DNA of 64,000 nt from Desulfitobacterium sp050251735 (GCA_050251735.1 JBFWMF010000011.1:62001-126000); one strand, 5' to 3'. Numbered from the stretch's first letter, positions 17,915 through 26,565 are shown. Made by a program: numbers and translations. The notes: generated by a model from the letters alone, not told the origin.

Positions 17915-19531
17915 ATGGATATTCTGGGTGATATCGCTGGAATCCGTGGAACCCAGCTCAATTATCTTAAAGAGTTGACTTCGCTCCGGACAGAACGTCC
18001 GGGGCTTATCCATTTTGATTTATTAGAAGGTATTTGCAAGCTAACCAGTCAATGGAATAAAGAAATTGCACTTTATATTAACCGTTCGGGGATCGTCAGT
18101 GCAGTAGCTATCGGTCAACATGCTACTGTTAAGCTACCTCCGTTACCCGCCCGTCAGACGGGTCGCTTGCGTTGTATCCATACTCATCCCGGCGGGAGCG
18201 CGCATCTTAGCCCCATGGACTTAAGCGCTTTAAGCTCTGCGGGTTTAGAAAGCATGAGTAGCTTAGGGGTTAAAAACGGTCAGATCACAGGGGTGGAAAT
18301 TGCCTTCCCAGAAGGTTCTGGCTATGAAATCCTAAGCTTAACTCCGGAGGAATTCAGAGAATTCTCCTACGATACTGCCGTCAACGACTTTCGTTCCCGT
18401 CCGGCTAACCCAGTCTTGAAAGTTAGCAATCAAGAAAAAGCCTTCTTAGTAGCCCTGGAAGATGAAGATCCCGGTTATGAACTCCTTTCTGAGCTTGCCG
18501 AACTGTCTTTATCTGCCGGTGTTGAAGTAGTAGGTCAGCTTCTTCAGCCTAAGCGCTTTGGTAGTCCAATCAGCTACATAGGCAAAGGAAAATTACAGGA
18601 ATTAACACAACATCTACAAAACAGTGGCGCGAATGTTCTCATTTGTGACGATGAGCTATTACCTGTCCAGCAACGAACCTTAGAACAGGCGACGGGTATC
18701 AAGGTTCTGGATCGAACCACCCTGATCCTGGATATATTTGCTCTACGTGCCAAATCAAGAGAAGGGAAGCTCCAGGTAGAATTAGCTCAGCTCAAGCATC
18801 TTTTACCACGTCTCTCCGGTCAAGGTATCAATCTTTCTCGATTGGGAGGGGGAGTTGGGACCCGTGGTCCTGGGGAATCTAAGCTGGAAATGGATAAACG
18901 TAGAGTTCGCAAAAAGATTAATCTTCTTGAGACTGAACTGATCGAAATACGCAAAGTCCGCACTACGCAAAGACGCCAGAGAGAAAAAAGTGGCATCCCT
19001 TTGATTGCCTTAGTGGGATACACGAATGCAGGTAAAACTACCTTTTTGCAAAAAGCTATGGAACAGACCCGTTCCAAAGGTGAGGTTATTCAGGGTGAGG
19101 ACAAGCTCTTTGCGACCCTCGATCCGATCGTGCGGGGGATAAAACTTAACCAAAATACCCATATCTTACTTAGTGATACGGTTGGCTTTATTCAAAAGCT
19201 GCCCCATCAACTACTTCACGCTTTTCTTGCTACCCTTGAAGAAGTTCAAAATGCCGACATTTTGATCCACGTCTTGGATGCCAGCCATCCTCGAGCCTTA
19301 GAGCGCGCCGATACGGTACACAGCATCTTAACGCAGCTGGAATCCAGCAATAAGCCGCGTATTACCCTGCTTAATAAAACCGATAAAATCAGTCATCCTT
19401 CGGATTTAAATCGTTTAGCTCAAGAATTATCCCATCCTATTCCCATGTCCCTAACTCAAGACAGCACACTGGCTCCTGTATGGAATAAGGTCCTTGAGCT
19501 CCTTTCAATAGATAAGGATGAAACGAACTAG
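17915..19531 (+). CDS. hflX: GTPase HflX with N-terminal JAMM-like domain
   Basis: Ribosome-splitting GTPase HflX of 538 residues, longer than the roughly 420 usual in E. coli and Bacillus. From about residue 180 it is standard: the HflX N-domain, the GGVGTRGPGE segment, then the G domain with GYTNAGKTTF, DTVGFI and NKTD. The first about 150 residues form an extra domain containing His89-x-His91-x7-Ser99-x2-Asp102, an exact JAMM metalloprotease signature, with Glu50 as a possible catalytic acid. The start at 17915 has CGGAGGT upstream; an ATG at 17885 lacks one. Confidence 0.92.
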   Translation: MDILGDIAGIRGTQLNYLKELTSLRTERPGLIHFDLLEGICKLTSQWNKEIALYINRSGIVSAVAIGQHATVKLPPLPARQTGRLRCIHTHPGGSAHLSPMDLSALSSAGLESMSSLGVKNGQITGVEIAFPEGSGYEILSLTPEEFREFSYDTAVNDFRSRPANPVLKVSNQEKAFLVALEDEDPGYELLSELAELSLSAGVEVVGQLLQPKRFGSPISYIGKGKLQELTQHLQNSGANVLICDDELLPVQQRTLEQATGIKVLDRTTLILDIFALRAKSREGKLQVELAQLKHLLPRLSGQGINLSRLGGGVGTRGPGESKLEMDKRRVRKKINLLETELIEIRKVRTTQRRQREKSGIPLIALVGYTNAGKTTFLQKAMEQTRSKGEVIQGEDKLFATLDPIVRGIKLNQNTHILLSDTVGFIQKLPHQLLHAFLATLEEVQNADILIHVLDASHPRALERADTVHSILTQLESSNKPRITLLNKTDKISHPSDLNRLAQELSHPIPMSLTQDSTLAPVWNKVLELLSIDKDETN

Positions 19532-19543
19532 GAGGTTTCACCA

Positions 19544-20806
19544 TTGTTTTTGGATCATTTACCGAGTCAAATACAAAAAGCCAAGGTTATGGCCGAACAG
19601 CTTTTGCAGCAGCAGGAGCACTCTATTCTGGAAATTGCTGAATATAATCATGCCAAAGTTCTCGAAGCCTTTCAGGAGGAAAGAGTATCTACCTATCATT
19701 TACAAGGCACGACCGGCTACGGCCTCGGAGATAGCGGCAGAGAAACCCTGGATCGGGTTATGGCACGCATCCTCGGGACAGAATCGGCGCTGGTACGGGG
19801 ACAATTCGTCTCTGGTACTCATGCTATAGCAGCTGCTTTATTCGGTGTCCTCAGACCTGGAGATCATTTTATTTCCGTCACAGGCGATCCTTATGATACA
19901 CTAGAAGAGGTCATCGGCATCCGCGGAACAGGGCAGGGGAGCTTGAGGGATTTCGGGATATCCTATGACTCGATTCCCCTTGATGAATCGGGAAATATCC
20001 AGAATGACTTACTAGCGCAAGCCCTTAAGGCCAATACAAAAATGTTAATTATGCAGCGCTCGCGGGGCTATGCTTGGCGCAGCTCTCTCAATATGGAACA
20101 AATTGCTGAATTCGTGGGTTTTGTTCGCCAACATCATCCTCATCTCATTATCTTTGTAGATAATTGCTATGGCGAGCTTGTCGAAAAACAGGAGCCCGGG
20201 GATGTTGGGGTCGATCTTTTTGCCGGTTCCCTGATTAAAAACCTGGGAGGGAGCTTGGCACCTACCGGAGGATATATCGCCGGTAAAAGGGAATTAGTCG
20301 AACAAGCCGCTTGCCGCTTAACAGCACCAGGGATTGGCGGAGAAGTAGGAGCCACACTCCAGTGGCAGCTACAATTTTTTCAAGGACTATTCTTTAGCCC
20401 GCTGACGGTCAGCGAAGCCATTCGTGGCGCCGTTTTTTCTGCGGCCTTTTGGCAAGCTTTAGGCTTCGAGGTCAACCCGTTGCCGGAAATTCCACGTACC
20501 GATCTTATTCAGGCTGTTAAACTCAATTCGCGCGAACGCATGGTTGCTTTTTGCCAGGGCTTCCAAAAAGGATCTCCCGTTGATAGTCATGTACTACCCA
20601 TTCCCTCGGGAATGCCGGGCTATGAGGATGAGGTCATCATGGCCGGAGGAACCTTTATTCAAGGAGCTACCAGCGAATTCTCTGCTGATGGACCCATGCG
20701 CGAACCCTTTATTGTTTACCAACAAGGAGGGGTTTCCTTGTACTACGTCAAATTCGGAAATATCTTAGCGGCACATAGGCTTTGGGAACAGGGATTACTA
20801 AAGTGA
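19544..20806 (+). CDS. Methionine gamma-lyase family protein (YnbB, 'aluminium resistance' type)
   Basis: PLP-dependent fold-type I protein of the YnbB family, 420 residues. It shows ESALVRGQFVSGTHAI near the cofactor site, FVDNCYGE with the PLP-pyridine Asp, and SLIKNLGG carrying the Schiff-base Lys. The family resembles Cys/Met metabolism lyases and is annotated from an aluminium-resistance phenotype, but its reaction is not established. The start is TTG with GGAGG eight bases upstream, 12 bases after hflX. Confidence 0.88.
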   Translation: MFLDHLPSQIQKAKVMAEQLLQQQEHSILEIAEYNHAKVLEAFQEERVSTYHLQGTTGYGLGDSGRETLDRVMARILGTESALVRGQFVSGTHAIAAALFGVLRPGDHFISVTGDPYDTLEEVIGIRGTGQGSLRDFGISYDSIPLDESGNIQNDLLAQALKANTKMLIMQRSRGYAWRSSLNMEQIAEFVGFVRQHHPHLIIFVDNCYGELVEKQEPGDVGVDLFAGSLIKNLGGSLAPTGGYIAGKRELVEQAACRLTAPGIGGEVGATLQWQLQFFQGLFFSPLTVSEAIRGAVFSAAFWQALGFEVNPLPEIPRTDLIQAVKLNSRERMVAFCQGFQKGSPVDSHVLPIPSGMPGYEDEVIMAGGTFIQGATSEFSADGPMREPFIVYQQGGVSLYYVKFGNILAAHRLWEQGLLK

Positions 20807-20816
20807 GGTGTACAGT

Positions 20817-21383
20817 GTGGAAAACGAACGCTATATTAATAAAACCGAGAGTAAACCTGAGAAAAGCACCCTGAAATTTATACTAGAGATTGTAGAAATT
20901 GTCATTATTGCCTTTTCCTTATCATGGTTGATTCGCACCTATGTTTTAGAGGCCAGAATTATTCCTACCGGCTCCATGCTCTCAACAATCCAATTGCAAG
21001 ATCGCGTCATCGTCGATAAGTTATTCTTTAAGTATTTTGGAGAATTTGAACGAGGCGATATTATCGTTTTCCATCCACCTTCAAGCGCGCACTCTTCCGA
21101 TGATTTTATTAAACGTATAGTTGCGTTACCGGGGGATACTATTGAAATTAACAAACACAAAACTTATATCAATGGGAAGCTCATCGAAGAGCCCTATGTC
21201 ATGGAACCTCAAATCAAAACGATTGAGCCCCTCGTCGTTCCGGAAGGCTCAGTTTTTGTCATGGGTGATAACAGGAACAATAGTGCTGATTCTCGGGAAT
21301 GGGGCTTTTTGCCCATTGAAAACATCTCCGGTATGACGTTATTTCGTTATTGGCCCTTGAACCGATTTGGAGCAATTGATTAA
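20817..21383 (+). CDS. lepB: Type I signal peptidase
   Basis: Membrane signal peptidase that cleaves secreted pre-proteins, 188 residues. One transmembrane segment (about 20-41) precedes PTGSM with the nucleophile Ser53 and DFIKRIVALPGD with the general base Lys99; GDNRNNSADSREWG is the conserved box E. It is the short single-TM Gram-positive type. The GTG at 20817 has GAGGTG six bases upstream; another GTG at 20808 is possible. It lies ten bases after the ynbB-like gene. Confidence 0.93.
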   Translation: MENERYINKTESKPEKSTLKFILEIVEIVIIAFSLSWLIRTYVLEARIIPTGSMLSTIQLQDRVIVDKLFFKYFGEFERGDIIVFHPPSSAHSSDDFIKRIVALPGDTIEINKHKTYINGKLIEEPYVMEPQIKTIEPLVVPEGSVFVMGDNRNNSADSREWGFLPIENISGMTLFRYWPLNRFGAID

Positions 21384-21502
21384 GCAATGAGCAATTGATG
21401 ATCACTTGATTTTATATGATTAAAGATTTTAGTAGCTTTTTTATGGATTTGCATATAGTATAGAGTAATTTAAAATCCGAGCAGAGAGGATGGGTACATA
21501 TA

Positions 21503-22588
21503 ATGTCAAGGCAAAGAATAGTTCTTCTCTTTGGAGGCCAATCCGGAGAGCACGAGGTCTCTCTGAATTCTGCCACTTCTGTACTCAAAGCAATAGATTC
21601 CGAAAAATACGAAGTTCAAACCATCGGAATAACCAAATCCGGTCAATGGCATTGGGGAGTAAACCCCGTAGATTGGCAACGCGATTCCACTATTCAGGGT
21701 ATTCAAGTCAATCTCATTCACGACCCCTCGAACCCGCACTTTATTGCCCTCGATGGCAGTCCGCTTCCTCATCAGGGGAAGTTTGACTTCATTTTTCCCG
21801 TCCTGCATGGACCGTTCGGCGAAGATGGTACCATCCAAGGATTATTTGAAATGGCCAATGTACCTTACGCTGGCTCAGGAGTCTTAGGTTCAGCTTTAGG
21901 TATGGATAAAGATCGTATGAAGGCAGTTTTTAGCGAAGCCGGCCTGCCACAAGCTCCGTATCTCACCATCCTCAGAGAGACATTGCATAACAACATGGAA
22001 AAAGCACTTAAAAATATTGAAGAATCTCTTGGCTATCCCTGCTTTGTTAAGCCAGCCAATCTGGGCTCCAGTGTTGGTATATCTAAGGCAAGTAACCCTG
22101 AAGAGCTAGTTAAGGCACTTAAACTAGCAGCTGAATACGACCGCAAAATCGTAGTTGAGAAAAATATCGTCGGGCGAGAAATTGAACTCAGTGTACTTGG
22201 CAATGATGAGGCTCAAGCCAGTGTCCCCGGAGAGATTCTTCCTTCTAAGGATTTTTATGACTATGAAGCCAAATACATCGATACCGGCTCGCGCTTAGTG
22301 ATTCCAGCAGAGCTTGATCCACTAGTGGTCAGCGGTCTGCAAGAAAAAGCTGTGCAAGCCTTCCATGCGGTTGAGGCCTGTGGATTAAGTCGCGTGGATT
22401 TTTTCGTTACAAAAGACAATCAGATCTATATCAATGAAATTAATACCATGCCTGGCTTCACTGAAATTTCTATGTATCCCAAGCTTTGGGAAGCGAGTGG
22501 AATCCCGTACTCGGACTTGATTACTCGTTTAATCGAACTAGGCTTTGAGCGCTTTAAAGATTGTCGTTCCCGCAAAATATCGGTTTAA
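21503..22588 (+). CDS. ddl: D-alanine--D-alanine ligase
   Basis: ATP-grasp ligase that makes the D-Ala-D-Ala dipeptide for peptidoglycan, 361 residues. It has GGQSGEHEVS at the N-terminus, PVLHGPFGEDGTIQG, KPANLGSSVGISK and the C-terminal metal site EINTMPGFT. The omega-loop sequence FYDYEAKY has the Tyr typical of D-Ala rather than D-Lac ligases. It is not linked to van genes, and a strong terminator follows. Confidence 0.96.
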   Translation: MSRQRIVLLFGGQSGEHEVSLNSATSVLKAIDSEKYEVQTIGITKSGQWHWGVNPVDWQRDSTIQGIQVNLIHDPSNPHFIALDGSPLPHQGKFDFIFPVLHGPFGEDGTIQGLFEMANVPYAGSGVLGSALGMDKDRMKAVFSEAGLPQAPYLTILRETLHNNMEKALKNIEESLGYPCFVKPANLGSSVGISKASNPEELVKALKLAAEYDRKIVVEKNIVGREIELSVLGNDEAQASVPGEILPSKDFYDYEAKYIDTGSRLVIPAELDPLVVSGLQEKAVQAFHAVEACGLSRVDFFVTKDNQIYINEINTMPGFTEISMYPKLWEASGIPYSDLITRLIELGFERFKDCRSRKISV

Positions 22589-22624
22589 GGTGGTCTCCAT
22601 AGGTAGAGAGTATAGTTCTGATGA

Positions 22625-22677
22625 CAAATGGACACAAAGAAGAGGGGTTTAGGCCCCTCAATTTTTGTGTCCATTTG
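22625..22677. terminator. Bidirectional terminator between ddl and lexA
   Basis: A long inverted repeat, outer arms CAAATGGACACAAA/TTTGTGTCCATTTG and inner stem GAGGGG/CCCCTC, lies between convergent genes. The T run of the right side serves ddl and the A-rich left arm serves lexA. Confidence 0.9.
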
Positions 22678-22716
22678 CTATTAAACAGGAAATAGGCGAT
22701 ACAAAAATGTGTGATA

Positions 22717-23325
22717 TCAATGCAAAAGACGAAATACGCCAATCACTTTACCTAAAATGACGACGTCTTGAGAATAAATAGGCTCCATGTATTGGTTTTC
22801 GGGTTGTAGACGTATCAAAGTTTTTTCTTTATAGAAGCGCTTAACCGTAGCTTCTTCACCAATCATCGCAACAACTATCTCACCATTGCGGGCAACTTGT
22901 TGTTGGCGGACTAAAATAAGATCCCCATCCATGATTCCGGCATCAATCATGCTTTCACCTTTAACTCTGAGCATAAAAACCGTATCCGAGTTCACTAAAT
23001 CAACAGGGAGAGGGAACGTATCTTCGATGTTTTCTTCAGCTAAGATGGGTTGACCAGCAGTAACTCGACCGATAATCGGTACAAAAACTGTTCGCTTTTC
23101 ATCCGCATCGCTGCCCAATATCTCAATAGCCCGTGGCTTTGTTGGATCACGGCGTATGTATCCTTTTTCTTCGAGAGTTTGTAGATGACCATGAACAGTC
23201 GAGCTCGACATTAGGCCCACTGCATCGCCAATTTCACGGACAGAAGGAGGGTAACCTTTTTCGCGAATAACCCGTTTTATATACTCTAAAATATCAGTTT
23301 GCCTTTGTGATAAATCAAGATACAT
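22717..23325 (-). CDS. lexA: SOS repressor LexA
   Basis: Transcriptional repressor of the SOS response, 202 residues. The winged helix-turn-helix occupies about 1-65. The self-cleavage site is Ala90-Gly91 in GRVTAGQP, with Ser125 (GESM) and Lys162 (ATVKRF) as the catalytic dyad, all intact. It is divergent from a yneA-like gene as in B. subtilis, and the spacer contains SOS boxes for both directions. Confidence 0.97.
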   Translation of the reverse strand: MYLDLSQRQTDILEYIKRVIREKGYPPSVREIGDAVGLMSSSTVHGHLQTLEEKGYIRRDPTKPRAIEILGSDADEKRTVFVPIIGRVTAGQPILAEENIEDTFPLPVDLVNSDTVFMLRVKGESMIDAGIMDGDLILVRQQQVARNGEIVVAMIGEEATVKRFYKEKTLIRLQPENQYMEPIYSQDVVILGKVIGVFRLLH

Positions 23326-23353
23326 CCAATCCCCCCTATGTATTTATGTTCCT

Positions 23354-23382
23354 ATTGTACCATTAAATTCATTTCCGTGCAA
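23354..23382 (-). promoter_or_regulatory. Predicted lexA promoter
   Basis: On the minus strand TTGCAC (23382-23377) and TACAAT (23359-23354) are 17 bases apart, about 30 bases before the lexA start. An SOS box overlaps the -35. Confidence 0.65.
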
Positions 23383-23393
23383 ACAAATGTTCG
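23380..23393 (-). promoter_or_regulatory. SOS box (LexA site) in lexA promoter
   Basis: CGAACATTTGTTTG on the minus strand matches the Firmicutes SOS box CGAACN4GTTCG with one change in the right half. It abuts the -35 of lexA, consistent with autorepression. Confidence 0.65.
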
Positions 23394-23401
23394 AAAGACT
23401 A

Positions 23402-23431
23402 TTGACTAAATAATACTTTCTCCCTTATACT
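23402..23431 (+). promoter_or_regulatory. Predicted promoter of yneA-like gene
   Basis: TTGACT (23402-23407) and TATACT (23426-23431) are 18 bases apart. Predicted transcription starts near 23438, within the LexA-site region. Confidence 0.65.
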
Positions 23432-23439
23432 GTTCTCAA

Positions 23440-23451
23440 GAACTTATGTTC
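23440..23451 (+). promoter_or_regulatory. SOS box (LexA site) at yneA-like start site
   Basis: GAACTTATGTTC, followed by G, fits the CGAACN4GTTCG consensus closely. The partly overlapping palindrome GTTCTCAAGAAC (23432-23443) and TGTTCTAAGGGAACA (23461-23475) also contain GAAC/GTTC halves, so several LexA contacts are possible. Confidence 0.7.
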
Positions 23452-23490
23452 GGTCTATTCTGTTCTAAGGGAACATTGAGGAGGATTATT

Positions 23491-23841
23491 ATGAGTACTT
23501 GCACTTCTTCTGTCCGTCAATATCGAAATTATAGAAATTACCGCATGAGGAAAATACAAAGACAGTTTTGTTCATATTTTTTGCTCTTTTTCATTATTTT
23601 TGGGGGGATGGGATGGTTTGTTTGGGATTGGAATCAAGCAAATAGTAGGGTAGAAGCCCTAACCTTTCAACCCCAAATCGTTCAATCCGGTGATACGCTG
23701 TGGTCTTTAGCCGAAAACACTGGTCTCCAAATTGATACCCGTACACTTGTTCTAAAAATTATGGAATTTAATCAACTCACGGACACTACAATTCAGACGG
23801 GTCAGGTAATTTACACCCCTGCTGATCCTCTGCAGCCTTAG
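23491..23841 (+). CDS. YneA-like SOS cell-division inhibitor with LysM domain
   Basis: A 116-residue protein with a basic N-terminus, one transmembrane segment (about 29-47) and a LysM peptidoglycan-binding domain (about 63-111, containing SGDTLWSLA and GQVIYTP). That architecture, divergence from lexA and an SOS box at its promoter match B. subtilis YneA, which blocks division after DNA damage. The ATG at 23491 has GAGGAGG upstream; a longer frame from 23446 would begin within the operator. Overall sequence similarity to YneA is judged from layout, not alignment. Confidence 0.82.
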   Translation: MSTCTSSVRQYRNYRNYRMRKIQRQFCSYFLLFFIIFGGMGWFVWDWNQANSRVEALTFQPQIVQSGDTLWSLAENTGLQIDTRTLVLKIMEFNQLTDTTIQTGQVIYTPADPLQP

Positions 23842-23861
23842 AGATACTTCTAACTCGAGCT

Positions 23862-23896
23862 CTCTCCCCATATTAATCATTGTAGAGGGGGGAGAG
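23862..23896 (+). promoter_or_regulatory. Hairpin covering the ribosome site of the M23 peptidase gene
   Basis: CTCTCCCC (23862-23869) can pair with GGGGAGAG (23889-23896), which is the Shine-Dalgarno of the next gene. The 8-bp stem has a 19-base AT-rich loop. Confidence 0.4.
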
Positions 23897-23900
23897 ATGA

Positions 23901-24713
23901 ATGAAATTCAGTAAGAGATTCGAGACTCGAGAAAGGCTTTGGATGTTAATCATCAAGGCTGTTGCTGTCTTAGTTATCAGCTTATCCTTATGGAAAGGCC
24001 TACACATGCCTCCTCGGATTTCTCCAGATATCTATCCTTACCTTACTAATTTATCGACTCATCTCGTTTTGCACTGCCAAAGGGAAGGGGAGGCTCTGTC
24101 AGCGACAGGTTGGGCTGATTTACTCGCACTGAAAAGTACGATTACAGAAACTGAGCAGGCTTATCTCATTAGGCAGCTTGAGCAAGGCATTTCTTTTCAA
24201 GATTTATCTTGGGAAAATGAAGTCATACAAATCAAAAAAGAAACAGTCAAGCAACTTCTCCGGCGTCGGGAAATTCTTTTAACCTATCCACTCTATGAAC
24301 CCAATCGTTTTGGTTTTCCGGTGATTGGTGAAGTCTGGTTTATCGATACTTTTGGCGCGGACAGGGAAGGTGGTATCCGTCGACATGAGGGAACTGATAT
24401 TTTTGGGGCGGAAGGGATCCCCATTATCAGTGTCAGCGATGGTGTAATTGAAAAATTAGGTTGGAATCGACTAGGGGGGGAACGCGTTGGTGTTCGGGGA
24501 GAAGATGGTAATTACTATTACTATGCTCACCTGCAAACCATCAACCCTAAACTTATGATGGGCCAAAAAGTTAAAAAGGGAGATACTTTAGGGACCCTAG
24601 GACATACCGGTGTTGCCTTAACGACGCCAGACCACTTACACTTTGGTATCGAACTTCCTAACGGAGAATGGGTCAATCCTTATCCGTTTGTATCTGTTTG
24701 GCAACAAAACTAA
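23901..24713 (+). CDS. M23 family (LytM-type) peptidoglycan endopeptidase, membrane-anchored
   Basis: A 270-residue protein with an N-terminal membrane anchor (about 14-33), a helical middle region and a C-terminal M23 domain. Zinc ligands are visible in RRHEGTDIFG (HxxxD) and DHLHFG (HxH), so the domain should be active rather than a SpoIIQ-like degenerate copy. It acts on cross-links in the wall outside the membrane. It follows the yneA-like gene by 59 bases, possibly co-transcribed under LexA control, with the intervening hairpin over its ribosome site. Confidence 0.85.
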   Translation: MKFSKRFETRERLWMLIIKAVAVLVISLSLWKGLHMPPRISPDIYPYLTNLSTHLVLHCQREGEALSATGWADLLALKSTITETEQAYLIRQLEQGISFQDLSWENEVIQIKKETVKQLLRRREILLTYPLYEPNRFGFPVIGEVWFIDTFGADREGGIRRHEGTDIFGAEGIPIISVSDGVIEKLGWNRLGGERVGVRGEDGNYYYYAHLQTINPKLMMGQKVKKGDTLGTLGHTGVALTTPDHLHFGIELPNGEWVNPYPFVSVWQQN

Positions 24714-24905
24714 AGCTTTTTCATTAATTTACAGTGCATAAGCGATTCTTTTTATATATTAATAACAAAAGCTTGCTCAAAATATTAAAAGTCTTTATTA
24801 TATAAGAGCGAGACAGTTTAGATTGTGACGTCCGGATTAAGATCAAGCTATGGATGAACTATTTACATAGATTGTCAGCTCTATACTCTTAAAAGAAGGC
24901 AAGTT

Positions 24906-25949
24906 ATGAATAAAAATACTAAAAGAAAAACCTTAAGATTCACGGCGATTATTGCTTTTGCAGTAATCGTTTTAAGCTTTTATCCTGGCATACCTACACT
25001 TTCAGGATTAGCTGGGACGCTACAAGAACAAAACACTTCTGAATTGGCTTACTCAACATCAGGTAATACCGAGATTAGCCTTAAGAACACTGCCCCGAAA
25101 AACACTTCGTCTATCAACAAAGTGAATGAGTCCAGTGATTATACTCGTCCTGAAGAGTCTAGTTATCTAATGGTTAATCTTAGGACAGGGGAGAGGCTCT
25201 TAGAGAAAAATAAAGATATCCAAAGAGCACCGGCGAGCACCGTTAAACTCTTAACCGGGCTAGTCGTTCATGAAAAACTACAAGACACTGAATGGGTAAC
25301 TGTAGGCAAAGAGGTTATGGTAGAAGGATCAGTCCTAGGCCTTAAACCCGGTGACAAGATTCAAGTTAAGGACTTAATGACTGCCTTGTATGTTGCAAGC
25401 GCTAACGATGCAGCTAATGCTTTAGCTGTTGCTGCATATGGTTCACTCGAAAACTTTATTGTTAGCACAAACCAGTTTGCAAGTCAATTGGGGTGTACTG
25501 ATACGCAGATAAAAACTGCTCATGGCTTATCAGTACCTGATCAGTATACTACAGCACAAGATTTGGCTAGAATTGCTACGAAATTCACCCAAAATGCTGA
25601 GCTTCTATCATATGTAAAGCTGAAGGGAGCTATGATTGAGTGGACTGATGTGAATGGATGGAAGCAGATCCGAGAGGTCTCCAATACCAATCAGCTTTTA
25701 GGTGTTTTTCCGGGAAATCAAGGGCTTAAAACCGGAACAACTACTGAAGCAGGGCAATGCCTCGTTACCTATGTAACAAGAGGGGATGGGGATCTATTAC
25801 TTGTCCTATTAGGCAGTGATCAGCGTTATAAGGATACGATAGAATTATTAGATCAAGGTTTGGCTAAAATACGAACACGCTCGGCTCTAAAAAACATTAC
25901 GAACAGCCCAGAGGCCTTTAATAATACTCCGGGATTCTTTGTACCCTAG
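24906..25949 (+). CDS. D-alanyl-D-alanine carboxypeptidase (DacF/PBP5 type)
   Basis: Serine peptidase that trims the terminal D-Ala of peptidoglycan stem peptides, 347 residues. After an N-terminal hydrophobic export segment (about 11-35) and a Ser/Thr/Asn-rich linker come SxxK (Ser111-Lys114, in PASTVK), SxN (Ser164-Asn166) and KTG (Lys274-Gly276). The usual PBP5 C-terminal domain and amphipathic anchor are missing, so the N-terminal segment may be the anchor. The 190 bases upstream are AT-rich and probably contain its promoter. Confidence 0.92.
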   Translation: MNKNTKRKTLRFTAIIAFAVIVLSFYPGIPTLSGLAGTLQEQNTSELAYSTSGNTEISLKNTAPKNTSSINKVNESSDYTRPEESSYLMVNLRTGERLLEKNKDIQRAPASTVKLLTGLVVHEKLQDTEWVTVGKEVMVEGSVLGLKPGDKIQVKDLMTALYVASANDAANALAVAAYGSLENFIVSTNQFASQLGCTDTQIKTAHGLSVPDQYTTAQDLARIATKFTQNAELLSYVKLKGAMIEWTDVNGWKQIREVSNTNQLLGVFPGNQGLKTGTTTEAGQCLVTYVTRGDGDLLLVLLGSDQRYKDTIELLDQGLAKIRTRSALKNITNSPEAFNNTPGFFVP

Positions 25950-26064
25950 CATATTTTATTAAAATGGAATTATTGTAAAAAGATCTAATATTAAATCATT
26001 ATCATAGATGATATTATTACTACAAATATGATCAATACCATAATTAACTATATTGGAGTGTATA

Positions 26065-26301
26065 ATGCATATGAAATCATATGGAGAACCCTGTATCATT
26101 GAAGATCGTTTATGTATAGAATGTGGCGAATGTGACTGTTGCGAATTAGATAACAATAAAGTCTGTGATAATTGCTGCCAGTGTATCGATTCTAAAGCCG
26201 ATTATGTAGGAATTGAAATCGAGGAGATCCTCGTTAACACTGAAGATATTGATTCACTCACAGGAGAACAATCAAAGAAAGCTTTTAAAATTAAACGTTA
26301 A
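26065..26301 (+). CDS. Cysteine-rich small protein of unknown function
   Basis: I do not recognise a named family. The 78-residue product has ten cysteines within residues 10-40 (10, 17, 20, 23, 25, 26, 34, 37, 38 and 40), including CIECGECDCC and CDNCCQC, then an acidic stretch and a Lys-rich end. The pattern suggests a metal- or Fe-S-binding protein, but only one CxxCxxC is ferredoxin-like and no CP follows. GGAG lies six bases before the ATG at 26065. It is a single gene in AT-rich DNA. Confidence 0.7.
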   Translation: MHMKSYGEPCIIEDRLCIECGECDCCELDNNKVCDNCCQCIDSKADYVGIEIEEILVNTEDIDSLTGEQSKKAFKIKR

Positions 26302-26433
26302 TCAACTAGAACGTAATATTATTAGAAATATATCGAAGAGAGGGGAATATTTGGAGGCATTTTATTGCTATATAAAATTTTTCTTATTGGGTCCTATAAT
26401 GAATATTATGTAAAGTAATACATATAATGTTCG

Positions 26434-26489
26434 GAGGAGTCCCGCAGCGTCCCAAACACATTCATCATTCTCTAGTTGTGGGACTCCTC
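26434..26489. other. Imperfect hairpin of unknown role
   Basis: GAGGAGTCCCGCA (26434-26446) pairs with TGTGGGACTCCTC (26477-26489) across a 30-base loop. No T run follows on either strand, so a simple terminator is unlikely. It lies in the 264-base gap between the cysteine-rich gene and a convergent thioesterase gene; otherwise I see nothing in that gap. Confidence 0.45.
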
Positions 26490-26565
26490 TGTTAAGTGAA
26501 GTAGGCATCTTAAGGCTTTTGTACTTCCTTGAGAATTTGATTTGAAAGTCTATAAATTCTTATAC

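Noticed and set aside
26000..26040. Fur-box-like AT-rich repeats before the cysteine-rich gene
   Set aside because: ATCATTATCATAGATGATAT has only partial symmetry and too many mismatches with the consensus to claim iron regulation.
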